DNA of 64,000 nt from Microcoleus vaginatus HSN003 (GTDB lineage Bacteria; Cyanobacteriota; Cyanobacteriia; Cyanobacteriales; Microcoleaceae): the NCBI RefSeq assembly GCF_022701255.1, contig NZ_CP031705.1:806001-870000 (forward strand). The letters are read 5' to 3'. The notes under the pieces were generated by a model. It searched no databases. It was not told where the DNA came from and saw nothing but the letters and a program-made list of their open reading frames with translations. Each line of letters begins with the position of its first letter. Positions within the stretch are counted from its first letter, which is position 1. Shown here piece after piece: positions 62,340 to 64,000 of this stretch. A program made the translations under genes and the position numbers.

Positions 62340-64000
62340 ATGTTCTACTGTTCTAATCCAAGTTGCTCCCATCCTTTCAATCCCGACAATTCTAAATTCT
62401 GTCAAAGTTGCGGAGCGCAAGGCCTCAACCCTTTATTCAGAAATCGCTACCGCGTGATTCGACTGTTGGGCGAAGGGGGATTTGGCAGAACTTATGAAGC
62501 GGTAGATACTGATCGCATGGACGATCCCTGCGTAATCAAGCAGTTTGTACCCCAATTTCAAGGAACCTCAGCACTTGAAAAAGCCGCAGAATTGTTTAAG
62601 CAAGAAGCAAAACGACTTTACGAACTCGGCGAACATCCCCAAATTCCTCGATTAATTGCTTATTTTGAGCAAGACAAGCGACTTTATTTAGTACAAGAGT
62701 TGATTGAGGGGCAAACTTTACTAGCAGAATTAACTCAGCAGGGTGTTTTTAGCGAAGAAAAAATTTGGCAGTTACTCGCAGATGTACTGCCGATTTTGAA
62801 ATTTGTGCACGATCGCAATGTCATTCACCGAGACATCAAACTTGAGAATATCATGCGCCGCCGCACCTCTGTTAGCTCATCCCTGCCAAAGCCGGGAAAT
62901 TTTCGCAATTCAGCTTTCCGAAGAGGAGGGCGCGGAGAGTTAGTTTTGATAGATTTCGGCATTTCCAAACAAGTGACGGGCTCGCTGATGAGCAAAGTAG
63001 GCACAACGGTAGGAACGCCCGGATATTCGCCCATAGAACAAATGCGCGGTCAAGTTTTCCCCGGAAGCGATTTGTACAGTTTAGGAATAACTTGCCTCAG
63101 ACTGCTAACTCAATGTTTGCCAAAAGTTGACGGTTCCGATGACCTTTATGACCCCATAAACGGCGGCTGGGTTTGGAGAGAACGGTTGCCCGCCAGCACA
63201 AAAGTCAGCAGCGAGTTGACAAAAATTTTAGATAAGTTAAGTGAAGATTATCTCAAAAATAGATATCAATCTGCTGATGAAGTAATCAAAGCTTTAAATC
63301 TCTATTCTTTACCTCCCCAACCCCATTGTGCCAATGGAGGACAACTTGCTCTAAATTCTTTTCGGACAAAGGGAGGACAACTTGCCATCAATACCCCGCT
63401 CAATCAAAGCGGGCAAATCAACAGCAATATCTCTGTCAATCCCAGGGGAAAATCCAACACCAATCCGCCTCATAACAAGGCATCGCAGAGAATTCCGGCT
63501 GTCAAAAGCACTTTTGAATTTCAGGTAGTGACAGTAGACAAGCGCGGGCAGCAAACTAATGTTAAAAGCGGCAAAGCGCGTTTTTTTGAAGAACATCTTG
63601 GTAGCAGTACAGTGCTGGAAATGGTATCGGTTCCTGGCGGTACTTTCCTCATGGGTTCCCCAAAAAATCGGGGTGACAGCGACGAAAAACCGCAGCACCC
63701 AGTAACTTTAGGATCTTTCTATATTAGCAAATTTCCAGTCACTCAGGCCCAGTGGAAAGCAGTGGCGGCGCTGCCAGAAATTAAAATATTTCTCAATCCC
63801 GATGCTGCCCGTTTTAAAGGTGCAAATCGACCTATAGAAAATGTATCTTGGTACGAGGCAGTGGAGTTTTGCGATCGAGTTTCTCGCAAAACGGGTAAGA
63901 ATTACCGCTTACCTAGCGAAGCCCAATGGGAATATGCTTGCCGGGGGCAAACTACGGGGCCGTTTCACTTTGGGGAAACGATTACCAGCGAGTTAGCCAA
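62340..64000 (+). CDS. Ser/Thr kinase fused to formylglycine-generating-enzyme-like domain, 3'-truncated by window edge
   Basis: Open frame from ATG 62340 to the window end with no stop. Residues 1-30: Cys4 zinc motif (MFYCSNPSCSHPFNPDNSKF, CQSCG). Kinase ~40-310: glycine loop LLGEGGFGRTYEA, HRDIKLENIM, LIDFGISKQ, GTPGYSPIEQMRG. Between HRDIKLENIM and the DFG lies an unusual insertion of ~25 residues (RTSVSSSLPKPGNFRNSAFR). A linker with GGQLALNS/GGQLAINT follows, then a FGE/SUMF1-type domain (MVSVPGGTFLMGSPKNRGDS, YISKFPVTQAQWKAV, YRLPSEAQWEYACRG). STPK-FGE fusions are common in cyanobacteria. The C-terminus is outside the window. Confidence 0.9.
   Translation, partial: MFYCSNPSCSHPFNPDNSKFCQSCGAQGLNPLFRNRYRVIRLLGEGGFGRTYEAVDTDRMDDPCVIKQFVPQFQGTSALEKAAELFKQEAKRLYELGEHPQIPRLIAYFEQDKRLYLVQELIEGQTLLAELTQQGVFSEEKIWQLLADVLPILKFVHDRNVIHRDIKLENIMRRRTSVSSSLPKPGNFRNSAFRRGGRGELVLIDFGISKQVTGSLMSKVGTTVGTPGYSPIEQMRGQVFPGSDLYSLGITCLRLLTQCLPKVDGSDDLYDPINGGWVWRERLPASTKVSSELTKILDKLSEDYLKNRYQSADEVIKALNLYSLPPQPHCANGGQLALNSFRTKGGQLAINTPLNQSGQINSNISVNPRGKSNTNPPHNKASQRIPAVKSTFEFQVVTVDKRGQQTNVKSGKARFFEEHLGSSTVLEMVSVPGGTFLMGSPKNRGDSDEKPQHPVTLGSFYISKFPVTQAQWKAVAALPEIKIFLNPDAARFKGANRPIENVSWYEAVEFCDRVSRKTGKNYRLPSEAQWEYACRGQTTGPFHFGETITSELA

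Overview
The window is cyanobacterial chromosome, most likely from a filamentous Oscillatoriales strain of the Microcoleus/Oscillatoria type; the genus is an inference from overall flavour. The evidence is photosystem genes (psbB, psbT, psaF, psaJ), NDH-1 genes (ndhF, ndhD), an RbcR-type LysR regulator, abundant HIP1 octamers (GCGATCGC), heptanucleotide tandem repeats, and large kinase/PAS/GGDEF proteins of the kind found in filamentous cyanobacteria. The left end cuts a glycogen phosphorylase gene and the right end cuts a Ser/Thr kinase-FGE fusion gene.

Layout. 0-6.4 kb: glgP (partial), a decayed gene fragment, mnmG, a HigBA-type toxin-antitoxin pair, and a small conserved protein. 6.5-10.6 kb: the core block psbB-psbT-nrdR-rpsA. 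10.6-17.1 kb: a MITE-like element, a class III nucleotidyl cyclase, and a CheB-CheR-PAS-kinase-receiver hybrid. 17-25 kb: HAD phosphatase, GNAT, tsaD, psaF-psaJ, a nitrilase-family hydrolase, a complete IS4-type element sitting inside an older repeat, and ilvH. 24.7-31 kb: a GAF/PAS/GGDEF/EAL protein, a TnpB gene, and an MDR oxidoreductase. 31-37.4 kb: an asparagine-synthetase-like enzyme without the glutaminase cysteine, a Ser/Thr kinase, rbcR, an NnrU/Z-ISO-like membrane protein and a thioredoxin. 37.4-42 kb: ndhF and ndhD, separated by nested repeats.

From about 42 to 62 kb the window becomes accessory. A HEPN-domain protein and a methyltransferase lie among two different IS630-type elements and several copies of a HIP1-rich repeat. 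A sensory cluster follows (47.5-60.2 kb): a lipoprotein substrate-binding protein that overlaps a membrane histidine kinase by ATGA, a 1902-residue Ser/Thr kinase-AAA-GAF-histidine kinase, and an amino-acid permease fused directly to a histidine kinase. The three kinases share nearly the same C-terminal transmitter but have unrelated inputs, and none has a response regulator next to it. Remnants of an AAA ATPase and of an IS1-type insA lie between them.

The intergenic DNA is unusually rich in structured repeats. They include at least three MITE-like families, an apparent IS630-derived MITE, heptamer arrays at about nine sites, and the HIP1-rich repeat, some copies of which carry the ndhD 3' end and terminator. 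One palindromic repeat appears to have entered the tsaD reading frame. The best leads for something undescribed are the permease-kinase fusion within the kinase cluster, the HEPN protein in the IS cluster, and the repeat-derived insertion in tsaD.
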